A stretch of DNA of 64,000 nt from CAIWHR01 sp963788185 (GCA_963788185.1 CAWBGE010000013.1:124001-188000); one strand, 5' to 3'; shown: positions 8,882 through 19,195, counted from the stretch's first letter. Made by a program: numbers and translations. Notes: generated by a model from the sequence alone, not told the origin.

Positions 8882-9880
8882 ATGTGCCATCACTCCAAGA
8901 TCCTTGCCATCGCCCTTGTCGCCATGGCTTCGTCCGCGGCGTTTGCCCAGGGCGCGCTCGTCAAGGTCGACGGTTCGTCGACCGTCTACCCGGTTACCGA
9001 GGCGGTCGCCGAGGAATTCCAGAAGTCGGAGAAGAACGCCATCAAGGTGACCGTCGGCATCTCCGGCACCGGGGGCGGGTTCAAGAAATTCTGCCGCAAC
9101 GAAACCGACATCACAGGTGCGTCCCGGCCGATCCTCAAGGCCGAGATGGAGCAATGCGCGAAGGAAGGAATTTCCTATTACGAACTTCCGGTCGCCTTCG
9201 ACGCATTGACGGTCGTCGTCAATCCCAAGAACGCCTTTCTCGACAGGGGCATCACCGTCGAGCAATTGAAGCGGATCTGGGAGCCCGGGGCGCAAGGGAA
9301 GATCGCCAAATGGAACCAGATCGACCCGTCGTGGCCTGACGCGCCGATCAAGCTCTTCGGCGCAGGGGCCGATTCGGGCACCTTCGACTACTTCACCGAA
9401 GCGATCGTCGGCAAGGCGAAGTCGAGCCGCGGCGACTACACGGCATCGGAGGACGACAACGTCCTGGTACAGGGCGTCCAGCGCGATGTCAACGCGATCG
9501 GCTACTTCGGCTACGCCTACTACGCCGAGAACCAGGCCAAGCTGAAGAGCGTGCCGATCATCGAGAAAGCCGGCAAGGCAGGCGTCAAGCCGTCGATGGA
9601 GACCGTGCTCGACGGCAGTTACCAGCCGCTGGCGCGGCCGATCTTCATCTACGTCAATGCGAAGTCGCTGGACCGTCCCGAGGTGAAGAAGTTCGTCGAG
9701 TACTACATGAGCAACGGCTCGAAGCTGGCCAGGGAGGTGAAGTATGTCCCGCTGCCCGATCGTGCGTACACGCTCAACAAGGAACACCTGGCCAGCAGGA
9801 AGATCGGCACGGTGTTCGGGGGCGTCGCCGAGGTGGGGGTCAAGATCGACGACCTGATGAAACGCGAGGCGAAACTCTGA
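8882..9880 (+). CDS. pstS: Periplasmic phosphate-binding protein PstS
   Basis: Solute receptor of the high-affinity phosphate ABC importer. The 332-residue protein has a 22-residue Sec signal peptide ending AFAQ. The mature domain opens with VDGSSTVYPVTEAVAEEFQ, the family hallmark, and includes GISGTGGGFKKF and the DSGTFDYFTE phosphate-ligand loop. The start is supported by GAGGT at 8872-8876. First gene of the PHO-box-controlled unit. Confidence 0.97.
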   Translation: MCHHSKILAIALVAMASSAAFAQGALVKVDGSSTVYPVTEAVAEEFQKSEKNAIKVTVGISGTGGGFKKFCRNETDITGASRPILKAEMEQCAKEGISYYELPVAFDALTVVVNPKNAFLDRGITVEQLKRIWEPGAQGKIAKWNQIDPSWPDAPIKLFGAGADSGTFDYFTEAIVGKAKSSRGDYTASEDDNVLVQGVQRDVNAIGYFGYAYYAENQAKLKSVPIIEKAGKAGVKPSMETVLDGSYQPLARPIFIYVNAKSLDRPEVKKFVEYYMSNGSKLAREVKYVPLPDRAYTLNKEHLASRKIGTVFGGVAEVGVKIDDLMKREAKL

Positions 9881-9997
9881 TCGCGAAGTGTCGCGGGTGA
9901 CTCGCCGTCCGGCGGGCGCAGCGCGCTGTGTCCGCCTTCCGTCATCGCCAGGTCCCCTATAATGGATACGGTCGCCTTGCTTGGAGATTCCTCGTCG

Positions 9998-10918
9998 ATG
10001 TCGCCTTCCACCGTGGTCAGCGATCGGCTGCGAAAGAAGTTCTCCCGCAACCTCAAGGAGCGGGGCATCGAGGCGATGCTGTTCCTGGCCGCGTTCGTCT
10101 CGGTCTTCACCACCGCGGGCATCGTCTATGTTTTGGTCTCGGAGAGCGTGGTGTTCTTCTCCCAGGTGCCGCTCTGGGATTTCCTGACCGACACGCAGTG
10201 GACGCCGTTGTTCGACGACGCGCATTTCGGCATCGGCGTCCTGCTCTCGGGAACGATAACGAGTTCCGCGGTGGCGTTGCTGGTAGCGGTTCCCCTGGGG
10301 ACGGTGATCGCCGTGTACCTGTCCGAATTCGCGTCGCCCAAGGCGCGCGAGATCGCCAAGCCGATCCTTGAACTCCTGTCGGGCGTGCCGACGATCGTCT
10401 ACGGCTACTTCGCCCTGCTGTTCCTGACGCCGATTCTGCAACGGCTGATTCCTTCGCTGCCGGGATTCAATCTGCTGTCGGCGGGCATCGTCATGGGCAT
10501 CATGATCGTCCCCTACGTCGCCTCCATCTCCGAGGACGCGATGCGCGCCGTGCCGATGTCGCTGCGGGAGGGCAGCTTCGCGATGGGCGCGACGCGGCTG
10601 CAGACCGCGTACAAGGTGGTCATTCCGGGTGCGGTGTCGGGGATCGCGGCGGCCTTCATCCTCGCCGTGTCCCGGGCCGTGGGGGAAACGATGATCCTCG
10701 CCGTCGCCGCCGGGATGCAGCCGAACCTGACGTTCAACCCGCTGGAGCCGGCCGCGACGATTACCGCCTTCATCGTCCAGGTCGCGCTGGGTGATCTGCC
10801 GCACGGATCGATCGGCTACCAGACGATCTTTGCGGCGGGACTCACGCTGATGCTGTTGACGCTCATCTTCAACCTGATCGGATTCTGGATGCGCAGGCGT
10901 TACCGGGAGATCTACTGA
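9998..10918 (+). CDS. pstC: Phosphate ABC transporter permease PstC
   Basis: Inner-membrane subunit pairing with PstA. The 306-residue protein has about six membrane helices and the permease coupling loop around EGSFAMGATRLQTAYKVVIPGA. I prefer the ATG at 9998, with GGAG at 9983-9986. The alternative in-frame ATG at 9962 would add 12 residues and overlaps a TATAAT-like sequence (9958-9963) that may be an internal -10. The 117-base gap after pstS shows no clear terminator. Confidence 0.94.
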   Translation: MSPSTVVSDRLRKKFSRNLKERGIEAMLFLAAFVSVFTTAGIVYVLVSESVVFFSQVPLWDFLTDTQWTPLFDDAHFGIGVLLSGTITSSAVALLVAVPLGTVIAVYLSEFASPKAREIAKPILELLSGVPTIVYGYFALLFLTPILQRLIPSLPGFNLLSAGIVMGIMIVPYVASISEDAMRAVPMSLREGSFAMGATRLQTAYKVVIPGAVSGIAAAFILAVSRAVGETMILAVAAGMQPNLTFNPLEPAATITAFIVQVALGDLPHGSIGYQTIFAAGLTLMLLTLIFNLIGFWMRRRYREIY

Positions 10919-10919
10919 G

Positions 10920-11849
10920 ATGGCGATCGTCACTCAGTCGCGGGCGGAAATCCGTGCCCTCATCGCCCGCGCCAAGCGCTGGGACCTGATCTTTGTCGCC
11001 CTCGGCATTCTGGCCCTCGGAATCGGGCTCGCCACCTTCGTCGCGCTGTTTCTCGACATGCTGATCGACGGCTGGTCGCGGCTCAACCCCGGGTTCTTCG
11101 TCGAGTTTCCTTCACGTCGCGCCGGCCAGGCCGGCATTCTCTCGGCCTGGGTGGGGACGACGCTGGTGATGCTGGTCACCGCAGCCGTGGCGGTTCCGAT
11201 CGGCGTTGCCTCCGGCGTGTATCTCGAGGAGTACGCCCCCAGGCACTGGATCACCGACGCGATCGAGATCAACATAAACAATCTCGCCGGCGTGCCGTCG
11301 ATCGTCTACGGACTCCTCGCGCTGGGGCTGTTCGTCTACAGCTTCGGCCTCGGCCAGAGCATCCGCACCGCGGGATTGACGCTTGCGTTGCTGATCCTGC
11401 CGGTGGTGATCGTCGCGACCCGCGAAGCGATACGCTCGATCCCGAAGATGATCCGCGAGGGCGCGTACGCGGTAGGGGCAACCAAATGGCAGACCGTGCG
11501 CGACCACGTGGTGCCCTACTCGATGCCGGGCATCCTCACCGGGGTGATCATCGGCATGTCGCGCGCGATCGGCGAGACCGCGCCGATCATCACCATCGGC
11601 GCGCTGACGTTCATCGCATTCCTTCCTTCCGCGCCGATCGGTGCGGACTTCCCGTTCCTGAGCTTCGAGTGGCTCAAGGCACCGTTCACGGTGATGCCGA
11701 TCCAGATGTTCAACTGGACCAGCCGCCCGGACGAGGCGTTTCACGCCAACGCTGCTGCCGCCGGCACGATCCTGGTGTTGATGACGCTGCTGATGAACGG
11801 TCTGGCGATCTATCTGCGCTATCGCCTGCGCAAGAACATCAAATGGTGA
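10920..11849 (+). CDS. pstA: Phosphate ABC transporter permease PstA
   Basis: Second membrane subunit of the phosphate channel; 309 residues, about six transmembrane segments, with the cytoplasmic coupling motif EGAYAVGATKWQTVRDHVVPYS. One base separates it from the pstC stop, and its own end overlaps the pstB start by 7 bases, so translation is likely coupled through the three genes. Confidence 0.96.
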   Translation: MAIVTQSRAEIRALIARAKRWDLIFVALGILALGIGLATFVALFLDMLIDGWSRLNPGFFVEFPSRRAGQAGILSAWVGTTLVMLVTAAVAVPIGVASGVYLEEYAPRHWITDAIEININNLAGVPSIVYGLLALGLFVYSFGLGQSIRTAGLTLALLILPVVIVATREAIRSIPKMIREGAYAVGATKWQTVRDHVVPYSMPGILTGVIIGMSRAIGETAPIITIGALTFIAFLPSAPIGADFPFLSFEWLKAPFTVMPIQMFNWTSRPDEAFHANAAAAGTILVLMTLLMNGLAIYLRYRLRKNIKW

Positions 11850-12709
11850 CGACCATGGAACCGATTGCGGCAACAATGACCGGCAGCGGCACCCCGCCCG
11901 TGGCGCACAGCGAGCCGGGCTTGCACCTGCATCCGGTCGAGCCGCCACCGGCGCTCAAGGCCGAGAGCCGCGCGCTCGACTTCCACTATGGCAAGTTCCA
12001 GGCGCTCAAGGGCGTGACGATGCCGGTGTACGAAAACAAGGTCACGGCACTGATCGGCCCCTCGGGCTGCGGCAAGTCGACGTACCTGCGCTGCTTCAAC
12101 CGGATGCACGATCTCTATCCCGGCAACCGGTACGGCGGGCAGATCGTTCTGCACCCGGACAACACCGATCTGCTCGACAAGGACGTCGACCCGATCGAGG
12201 TGCGGATGCGGATCAGCATGGTGTTCCAGAAGCCGAATCCGTTTCCGAAGTCGATCTACGAAAACGTCGCCTACGGGCTGCGCGTGCGCGGCATCAGCCG
12301 CAAGAACGCGCTCGACGACAAGGTCGAGGAGTCGTTGCGCGGTGCAGCGCTCTGGGACGAAGTCAAGAGCCGCTTGAACGAAGTGGGCTCGAACCTCTCC
12401 GGTGGCCAGCAGCAGCGCCTGTGCATCGCGCGCGCGCTCGCGACCGATCCCGAGATCATGCTGTTCGACGAGCCGACGTCGGCGCTCGACCCGATCGCCA
12501 CCGCGAGCATCGAGGAGCTCGTCACCGAGCTCAAGAAGAAGGTGACGATCCTGATCGTCACGCACAACATGCAGCAGGCGGCCCGCGTGTCTGATTACAC
12601 CGCCTACATGTATATTGGTGAGTTGGTTGAGTTCGGTCGCACCGATGCAATCTTCGTCAAGCCGCGCAAGAAGGAAACCGAGGATTACATCACCGGCCGT
12701 TTCGGCTGA
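11843..12709 (+). CDS. pstB: Phosphate ABC transporter ATPase PstB
   Basis: Cytoplasmic ATP-hydrolysing subunit. Of its 288 residues, the first 40 or so are a non-conserved Pro/Ala-rich extension. Walker A GPSGCGKST is at 72-80, and the ABC signature LSGGQQQR and Walker B IMLFDEP follow in order, with the switch histidine in VTHNM. The start ATG at 11843 overlaps the pstA stop; a second ATG at 11855 would remove four residues and cannot be excluded. Confidence 0.96.
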   Translation: MVTTMEPIAATMTGSGTPPVAHSEPGLHLHPVEPPPALKAESRALDFHYGKFQALKGVTMPVYENKVTALIGPSGCGKSTYLRCFNRMHDLYPGNRYGGQIVLHPDNTDLLDKDVDPIEVRMRISMVFQKPNPFPKSIYENVAYGLRVRGISRKNALDDKVEESLRGAALWDEVKSRLNEVGSNLSGGQQQRLCIARALATDPEIMLFDEPTSALDPIATASIEELVTELKKKVTILIVTHNMQQAARVSDYTAYMYIGELVEFGRTDAIFVKPRKKETEDYITGRFG

Positions 12710-12745
12710 CCGCGGCTGCAGGGCGCGACCAAAGGAGTTCCAGCG

Positions 12746-13456
12746 ATGAGCGACCACACCTCCAAGCAGTTCGACGCCGAAATGGAGGAGATCCGCAGCG
12801 GCGTCCTTTCGATGGGCGGTCTCGTCGAGCGGCAGATGACCCGGGGTATTGCGCTCCTCGGCGACGACGAAGACCAGCGCCTGCTCGTCGACGCCGTCGG
12901 CACCGACGAGCAGCAGATCAACCTGCTGCAGGTCGAGATCGATCAGCTCTGCTCGCAAATCATCGCCAGGCGTCAGCCGACCGCGATCGATCTGCGGATG
13001 ATCATGACCGTCACCAAGGTGGTCAACGATCTCGAGCGCATCGGCGACGAAGTCAAGAAGGTTGCCTACAAGTCGTCGCTGGTCGACGGCGTCGGCAGGC
13101 TGCGCAGCCTTCGCTCGCACGACGTCGAGCGCATGGCGCGGGGCGTCCAGCACATGCTACGGATGGCGCTCGACGCGTTTGCCCGGCTCGACGTGAAGGC
13201 GGTGGCGGAGATCGTCGCCGAGGATGAGAGCATCGACCGGTCCTTCAACGCGATCATGCGCCAGTTGGTCAGCTTCATGATGGAGGACCCGCGGACCATC
13301 TCCGAGGCGCTCGAGATCGTGTTCATCGCCAAGTCGATCGAGCGCATCGGCGACCACTCCAAGAACATCGCCGAGTCCGTGGTGCAGGTCGTCACCGGCA
13401 AGGATGTCCGCCACGCATCGGCCGCCGAGATCCGTGCCGAGGTGGCGGAAGAGTGA
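12746..13456 (+). CDS. phoU: Phosphate signalling protein PhoU
   Basis: All-helical peripheral membrane protein linking the Pst transporter to the PhoR kinase and repressing the regulon when phosphate is plentiful. The 236 residues form two PhoU repeats, each with the metal-binding E/DxxxD-type motif: DLERIGDEVKK in the first and SIERIGDHSKNIAE in the second. AAAGGAG lies 9-15 bases before the ATG. Its stop overlaps the phoB GTG start. Confidence 0.96.
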   Translation: MSDHTSKQFDAEMEEIRSGVLSMGGLVERQMTRGIALLGDDEDQRLLVDAVGTDEQQINLLQVEIDQLCSQIIARRQPTAIDLRMIMTVTKVVNDLERIGDEVKKVAYKSSLVDGVGRLRSLRSHDVERMARGVQHMLRMALDAFARLDVKAVAEIVAEDESIDRSFNAIMRQLVSFMMEDPRTISEALEIVFIAKSIERIGDHSKNIAESVVQVVTGKDVRHASAAEIRAEVAEE

Positions 13457-14142
13457 CACCGGTGATCCTTGTGGTCGAGGACGAGCCGGCGATCCTCGAA
13501 CTCCTCAAGGTGAATCTCATCGACGCCGGATACGATGTGCTCACTGCGGGTGACGCCGAGGCGGCCGACGTGCTGCTGCGCGACAAGCTCCCCAAACTCC
13601 TGTTGCTCGACTGGATGCTCCCTGGCCAATCGGGATTGGCGTTCGCCAAGGCGCTGCGCGCCGATGCGCGCACTCGCGAACTGCCGATCATCATGTTGAC
13701 CGCGCGCTCCGGCGAAGCGGACAAGGTCGCCGGTCTCGAGGCCTGGGTCGACGACTATGTGACCAAGCCCTTCAGCCCGCGCGAGTTGAAGGCCCGCATC
13801 AAGGCGGTCCTTCGCAGGCGGGCACCGGATGCAGCGCAGGAACCGTTGCAGGCAGGGCCGCTCGCGCTCGATCCCGGCACCCATCGGGTGACGGCGAACG
13901 GTGCCGACGTCGCGCTTGGCCCGACCGAGTTCCGGTTGCTGCGCTTCTTCCTCGCCCGGCCGGAACGCGTCCACACACGCGCGCAGTTGCTCGACCAGGT
14001 GTGGGGTGACCATGTGTACATCGAGGAGCGCACCGTCGATGTCCACATCCGGCGGCTGCGCCTTGCACTGGAACCCTTCGGTCAGGATCACATGATCGAG
14101 ACCGTCCGCGGCAGCGGTTACCGCCTGACGCTGGCGCGGTGA
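13453..14142 (+). CDS. phoB: Phosphate regulon response regulator PhoB
   Basis: OmpR-family regulator that binds PHO boxes. The receiver domain has acidic E9 and D10, phospho-acceptor D53 in LLDWMLPG, T83 and K105. It is followed by a winged-helix DNA-binding domain (about 130-227). The start is GTG at 13453, overlapping the phoU TGA by 4 bases (GTGA), so expression is probably coupled. It presumably acts on the four half-sites upstream of pstS. Confidence 0.96.
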   Translation: MTPVILVVEDEPAILELLKVNLIDAGYDVLTAGDAEAADVLLRDKLPKLLLLDWMLPGQSGLAFAKALRADARTRELPIIMLTARSGEADKVAGLEAWVDDYVTKPFSPRELKARIKAVLRRRAPDAAQEPLQAGPLALDPGTHRVTANGADVALGPTEFRLLRFFLARPERVHTRAQLLDQVWGDHVYIEERTVDVHIRRLRLALEPFGQDHMIETVRGSGYRLTLAR

Positions 14143-15470
14143 ACCCGGTGCCCGTTCGCGGGGTGTTCGCGCCGGCCTTGCTCGCGGTGGCAACGCTGAC
14201 CGTGCTGGCTCTTGCGGGCGCCGGCTGGGCGTTGGTGGTTCTGGGATGCGGCGCGGTGTCGCTCGTCGGCTTTCACCTGTATCACCTGCGGTTGGTCCAG
14301 AAGTGGGCGACGGCGTCGCTCGATGCGCCGGTGCCCGAGGGGCGCGGCGCGTGGGGCGACGTCTTTTCGGCCCTTCACCGACGGTCTCGTACACGCTCTG
14401 CGGTGCAGCGCGACATGCGCCAGGCAATCGAGCGCTTCCGGCAGGCCGCCGAAGCGATTCCGGACGGAGTAATCGCGCTCGATGCCACCAATCGTCTGCA
14501 ATGGGCCAACCCGAAAGCGCTCGAGCAGTGGTCGCTTGACCTGGCTTCCGATCGCGGCCACCCGATCGTGAACTTCCTGCGCCAGCCGGAGTTCATCCGC
14601 TACGTCACTGGCGACAATCACCACGAAGCGGTGGTCGTCGAACAGGGACGCGAGCAGCGGGTGCTTTCGCTGCAATTGGTCCCGTTCGGCGTCGACGAGA
14701 AGCTCCTGCTGTCGCGCGACATCACCCAGCTGGAAGCCGTGGCGCGGATGCGCCGTGACTTCATCGCCAACATCTCCCACGAGTTGAAGACACCGCTGAC
14801 GGTCGTCAGCGGCTTCATCGAGACGCTGCAGGATCTCGATCTCGAGCCGCGCCAGCGGCAGCGATTCCTGCAGCTGATGCAAGAGCAGGCGAAGAGCATG
14901 CAGCGCCTGGTTGACGATCTGCTCACATTGTCGGCGTTGGAGAGCGAGCAGAACGCGCTGCAGGAGTCCGCCTTTCCGGTGGCGCCCCTGTTGCTTGAGC
15001 GTGCCGCCGACGCCCGCGCATTGTCGGCGGGACAGCACGTGATCGAACTCGACGTCGGCGACGCCGCGACCGCGAGCGTCAGTGGGAACCGCGACGAACT
15101 GGCGAGCGCGTTCGGCAACCTCGTCAGCAATGCGATCCGTTACACGCCGGCGGGCGGAACGATCCGGCTCGGCTGGCGGACGGACGCCGACGGCCGCGGG
15201 ATCTTCTCCGTGACCGATTCGGGCATTGGCATCGCGCCCGAGCACATTGCCCGTCTGACCGAACGGTTCTATCGCGTGGATCGCAGCCGGTCGCGGGCGA
15301 CCGGCGGAACCGGCCTCGGGCTCGCCATCGTCAAGCACGTGCTGCTCCGGCATCACGCCGAGCTCGACGTGGTCAGCGAACCGGGCCAGGGCAGCACTTT
15401 CTCGATCCTTCTGCCTCCGCGCAGGGTGACGCGGACCGATGAGAGGATGCCGACGCCGACGGACAGGTGA
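14139..15470 (+). CDS. phoR: Phosphate regulon sensor histidine kinase PhoR
   Basis: Inner-membrane kinase/phosphatase partner of PhoB. The 443 residues comprise two short N-terminal membrane helices (about 8-48) with almost no periplasmic loop and a cytoplasmic PAS-type domain (about 95-195). Next come the DHp helix with phospho-acceptor H214 in NISHELKTPL and the ATP-binding N, G1 and G2 boxes (NLVSNAIRYTP, DSGIGI, GGTGLGLAI). The GTG start at 14139 overlaps the phoB stop by 4 bases. It closes the pst-pho unit; the following 220 bases contain no gene. Confidence 0.96.
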   Translation: MNPVPVRGVFAPALLAVATLTVLALAGAGWALVVLGCGAVSLVGFHLYHLRLVQKWATASLDAPVPEGRGAWGDVFSALHRRSRTRSAVQRDMRQAIERFRQAAEAIPDGVIALDATNRLQWANPKALEQWSLDLASDRGHPIVNFLRQPEFIRYVTGDNHHEAVVVEQGREQRVLSLQLVPFGVDEKLLLSRDITQLEAVARMRRDFIANISHELKTPLTVVSGFIETLQDLDLEPRQRQRFLQLMQEQAKSMQRLVDDLLTLSALESEQNALQESAFPVAPLLLERAADARALSAGQHVIELDVGDAATASVSGNRDELASAFGNLVSNAIRYTPAGGTIRLGWRTDADGRGIFSVTDSGIGIAPEHIARLTERFYRVDRSRSRATGGTGLGLAIVKHVLLRHHAELDVVSEPGQGSTFSILLPPRRVTRTDERMPTPTDR

Positions 15471-15690
15471 CGCGATGCTTCTCATCCGCAGCCGGCCTCC
15501 GTGTCACGCGTCGCGAACTCTGAAGAGAACGACGTCCCGTCGCGGCAATCCAGCTGCTGGCGTGGGTTTGTCGCGCTTTCGCGCGCCGCCGGAGCGTGGT
15601 GTTCGGAAAACAATTATGCAAAAACAATAGGTTGTGGCTTCCGCGGCGACGTTCTGCCCTGGCGTCGCGGCGCCAAACGGCGAGGTTTCA

Positions 15691-15720
15691 TTGACACGGC
15701 ACGAGGCAAATTGTTAAAAT
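15691..15720 (+). promoter_or_regulatory. Strong promoter of the tRNA-Tyr/Gly/Thr-tuf unit
   Basis: Consensus -35 TTGACA (15691-15696) and TAAAAT (15715-15720, five of six matches) are separated by 18 bp. The predicted start is near 15727, six bases before the mature tRNA-Tyr. The bases before it (about 15600-15630) are AT-rich compared with the surroundings and could act as an UP element. Apart from this promoter the 15471-15732 gap holds nothing I recognise. Confidence 0.75.
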
Positions 15721-15732
15721 TAGCAGTTTTCC

Positions 15733-15817
<85 letters not shown>

Positions 15818-15820
15818 TTT

Positions 15821-15914
15821 CAGGGAACAGGTATCAGGCATCAGGCATCAGAAAAGTCGTTATCGCCCAGCTGCCGCGCGCACTTCCATCCGATGCTTGA
15901 TACCTGTTCCCTGA
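15821..15914. repeat. CAGGTATCAGG-family palindromic intergenic repeat, copy 1
   Basis: CAGGGAACAGGTATCAGGC at 15821-15839, with further GCATCAG units to 15851, is answered by its inverse (TTGATACCTGTTCCCTG) at 15898-15914. Together they make a long imperfect palindrome filling the tRNA-Tyr/tRNA-Gly spacer. Related copies lie after tRNA-Trp, rplA and rpsJ. Confidence 0.75.
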
Positions 15915-15917
15915 CAC

Positions 15918-15991
15918 GCGGGTGTAGCTCAATGGTAGAGCAGAAGCCTTCCAAGCTTACGACGAGGGTTCGATTCCCTTCACCCGCTCCA
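15918..15991 (+). tRNA. tRNA-Gly (TCC)
   Basis: 74 bases including encoded CCA. The acceptor arm GCGGGTG pairs with CACCCGC, and the anticodon loop TTCCAAG carries TCC. The D and T arms are canonical. Position between Tyr and Thr matches the classic tRNA-tufB operon. Confidence 0.96.
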
Positions 15992-16086
15992 GCAGTGCCG
16001 GTGCGGGGGCGCGCCGGAGGTTTGGTCGGGCAACATCAGGTCGCGGCCTGGCGGGCCGCGCAGGCGAAGGTTCGGCAGCGGTTGTC

Positions 16087-16161
<75 letters not shown>

Positions 16162-16223
16162 CGAATTGGGCAGTTGTCAGTCAACGATCCGAAGTGATCA
16201 ACGAAGTCTGAAGGAGTCGCAAA

Positions 16224-17414
<1,191 letters not shown>

Positions 17415-17419
17415 TTCGG

Positions 17420-17505
17420 CGGCGAAAAGTACAAACCTACTTTTCGCCGGAACAGCAGATAGATGTGAGCACGGAAAGCTTGGGGCGGCCCGGCGCTTTC
17501 CGTGC
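17420..17505 (+). terminator. Two perfect hairpins after tuf copy 1
   Basis: Hairpin one: a 12-bp perfect stem (CGGCGAAAAGTA, 17420-17431, with its inverse 17438-17449) and a 6-base loop. Hairpin two: an 11-bp perfect stem (GCACGGAAAGC 17469-17479, inverse 17495-17505). No U-run follows either, so they may be processing signals or partial terminators rather than full intrinsic terminators. The same pair occurs after the second tuf. Confidence 0.6.
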
Positions 17506-17532
17506 GGCAACAGCAACGAAGAACCGAGCAAT

Positions 17533-17608
17533 AGGCCAGTAGCTCAATTGGCAGAGCGGCGGTCTCCAAAACCGCAGGTTGGGGGTTCGATTCCCTCCTG
17601 GCCTGCCA
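17533..17608 (+). tRNA. tRNA-Trp (CCA)
   Basis: 76 bases with encoded CCA. The acceptor arm AGGCCAG pairs with CTGGCCT; anticodon stem GCGGT/ACCGC holds loop CTCCAAA with CCA. It sits between tuf and secE, a standard proteobacterial order. Confidence 0.96.
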
Positions 17609-17611
17609 CTT

Positions 17612-17764
17612 TCAGGTGTCAGGTATCTGAGATCAGGTATCAGGAAGTGGCGGATGCAAGCAATGGGTGCTGAGCGAAGGACAAACTGGAGAATTCGGCA
17701 AGGAAATGCACGTCCGGCGCTGCGGCGCTGGTTCTGTCTGATGCCTGATACCTGTTCCCTGACA
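17612..17764. repeat. CAGGTATCAGG-family palindromic intergenic repeat, copy 2
   Basis: A left arm of TCAGGTGTCAGGTATCTG type (17612-17646) and an inverted right arm GATGCCTGATACCTGTTCCC (17740-17759), continuing to 17764, bracket about 90 bases of unremarkable sequence between tRNA-Trp and secE. The right arm ends two bases before the secE ATG, so secE has no good Shine-Dalgarno of its own. Confidence 0.7.
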
Positions 17765-17766
17765 CA

Positions 17767-18114
17767 ATGATCGAAAAACTGAAAATTGCATTGGCCGTCG
17801 CCTGCGTCCTCGCCGGCGTCGTGGCGTATTACCGATTCGCCGAGGTCGCGCTGCTGTACCGGGTGCTGATGGTGCTGGGCGGACTGGGCGCGGCTGCCGG
17901 AGTGGCATGGCTGTCGACGCCGGGCAAGGAGTTTTTCGCCTTCGCCCAGGAAGCCTGGCAGGAATCGGGGCGCGTGTCGTGGCCGACGCGCAAGGAGACG
18001 ATCCAGACCACGCTGGTCGTGTTCGCATTCGTCGTCGTCATGGCGCTGTTCCTGTTCGCGGTGGACACGTCACTGGCCTGGTTCGTCAAAATGCTGACCG
18101 GTCGGAGCGAGTGA
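17767..18114 (+). CDS. secE: Protein translocase subunit SecE
   Basis: Small inner-membrane subunit that clamps SecY. The 115-residue protein has three predicted helices: residues 5-21 and 27-49, then 77-105 after the conserved amphipathic segment with ESGRVSWPTRKET. This is the three-helix gammaproteobacterial/betaproteobacterial form. Its stop overlaps the nusG start by one base (TGATG). Confidence 0.96.
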   Translation: MIEKLKIALAVACVLAGVVAYYRFAEVALLYRVLMVLGGLGAAAGVAWLSTPGKEFFAFAQEAWQESGRVSWPTRKETIQTTLVVFAFVVVMALFLFAVDTSLAWFVKMLTGRSE

Positions 18115-18647
18115 TGACCAAACGCTGGTTTGTCGTTCACGCGTACTCCGGATTCGAGAAGAGCGTCCAGAAAGCCCTGAAAGAACGGGTCAAGCGCTCG
18201 GACATCGCCGATCAGTTCGGCGAGATCCTCGTGCCGGTCGAGGAAGTCGTCGAGATGAAAAACGGCGCCAAGGCGATCAGCGAGCGCAAGTTCTTTCCCG
18301 GCTATGTGCTGGTCGAGATGGAAATGACCGACGACTCGTGGCACCTCGTAAAGAGCACGCCGAAGGTGACGGGTTTTGTCGGAGGGACGGCGAACAAACC
18401 GACGCCGATTTCGCAGAAGGAAGTCGATTCGATCCTCCGCCAGGTGCAGGAAGGCGTCGAGAAGCCGCGGCCGAAGGTGCTGTTCGAGTTCGGCGAGGCG
18501 GTGCGGGTCAAGGAAGGGCCGTTCACGGACTTCCACGGCAATGTCGAGGACGTGAACTACGAGAAGAGCAAGCTGCGCGTGTCGGTGACCATCTTCGGCC
18601 GCTCGACACCGGTGGAACTGGATTTTTCGCAGGTTGAAAAGGCCTGA
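18114..18647 (+). CDS. nusG: Transcription termination/antitermination protein NusG
   Basis: RNA polymerase-associated elongation factor that also links RNAP to Rho and to ribosomal protein S10. The 177 residues comprise the NGN domain (MTKRWFVVHAYSGFEK..., about 1-120) and a C-terminal KOW domain (GEAVRVKEGPFTDFHGNVE, about 128-175). The ATG at 18114 was chosen over longer frames because it begins the NGN fold and is coupled to the secE stop. Confidence 0.97.
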   Translation: MTKRWFVVHAYSGFEKSVQKALKERVKRSDIADQFGEILVPVEEVVEMKNGAKAISERKFFPGYVLVEMEMTDDSWHLVKSTPKVTGFVGGTANKPTPISQKEVDSILRQVQEGVEKPRPKVLFEFGEAVRVKEGPFTDFHGNVEDVNYEKSKLRVSVTIFGRSTPVELDFSQVEKA

Positions 18648-18758
18648 TCCCGCGGGCGCTTGCGCGCGGAACGAGGCAAGTCAGGGCGGCCGTGACGGTC
18701 GCAGGCATAGCAACGGGGAGGGCGACAACGCCCGTTTGAACCCTACAGGAGAGAAGTC

Positions 18759-19193
18759 ATGGCAAAGAAAATCGTCGGCTTTGTGAAGCTGCAAGTGCCG
18801 GCCGGGAAGGCGAACCCGAGTCCGCCGATCGGCCCCGCGCTGGGTCAGCGCGGTCTCAACATCATGGAGTTCTGCAAGGCGTTCAACGCCGCGACGCAGA
18901 AGCTCGAGCCGGGGCTGCCGATCCCGGTCGTGATCACCGCCTACGCGGACAAGAGTTTCACGTTCGTGATGAAGACCCCGCCGGCCACGGTCCTCATCAA
19001 GAAGGCAGCCAAGGTCGAAAAAGGCAGCCCCAAGCCGCATGTCGACAAGGTCGGCAAGCTCACGCGCGCGCAGGCCGAGGAGATCGCGACGGCGAAGATG
19101 CCGGACCTCACCGCGGCCGACATGGATGCAGCGGTGCGCACCATCGCGGGCAGCGCGCGCAGCATGGGAATCACCGTTGAAGGGGTGAAGTGA
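18759..19193 (+). CDS. rplK: 50S ribosomal protein L11
   Basis: Binds the GTPase-associated centre of 23S rRNA. The 144 residues have the N-terminal PPIGPALGQRG proline-rich hinge region and the C-terminal RNA-binding domain. AGGAGAG lies upstream of the ATG at a normal spacing. The 111-base gap after nusG shows no promoter I would defend, although the L11 operon often has its own. Confidence 0.97.
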   Translation: MAKKIVGFVKLQVPAGKANPSPPIGPALGQRGLNIMEFCKAFNAATQKLEPGLPIPVVITAYADKSFTFVMKTPPATVLIKKAAKVEKGSPKPHVDKVGKLTRAQAEEIATAKMPDLTAADMDAAVRTIAGSARSMGITVEGVK

Positions 19194-19195
19194 TC

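Noticed and set aside
9962..9997. Upstream ATG at 9962 as the pstC start
   Set aside because: It lies within a TATAAT-like sequence, lacks a Shine-Dalgarno and adds a non-conserved segment; the ATG at 9998 has GGAG upstream.
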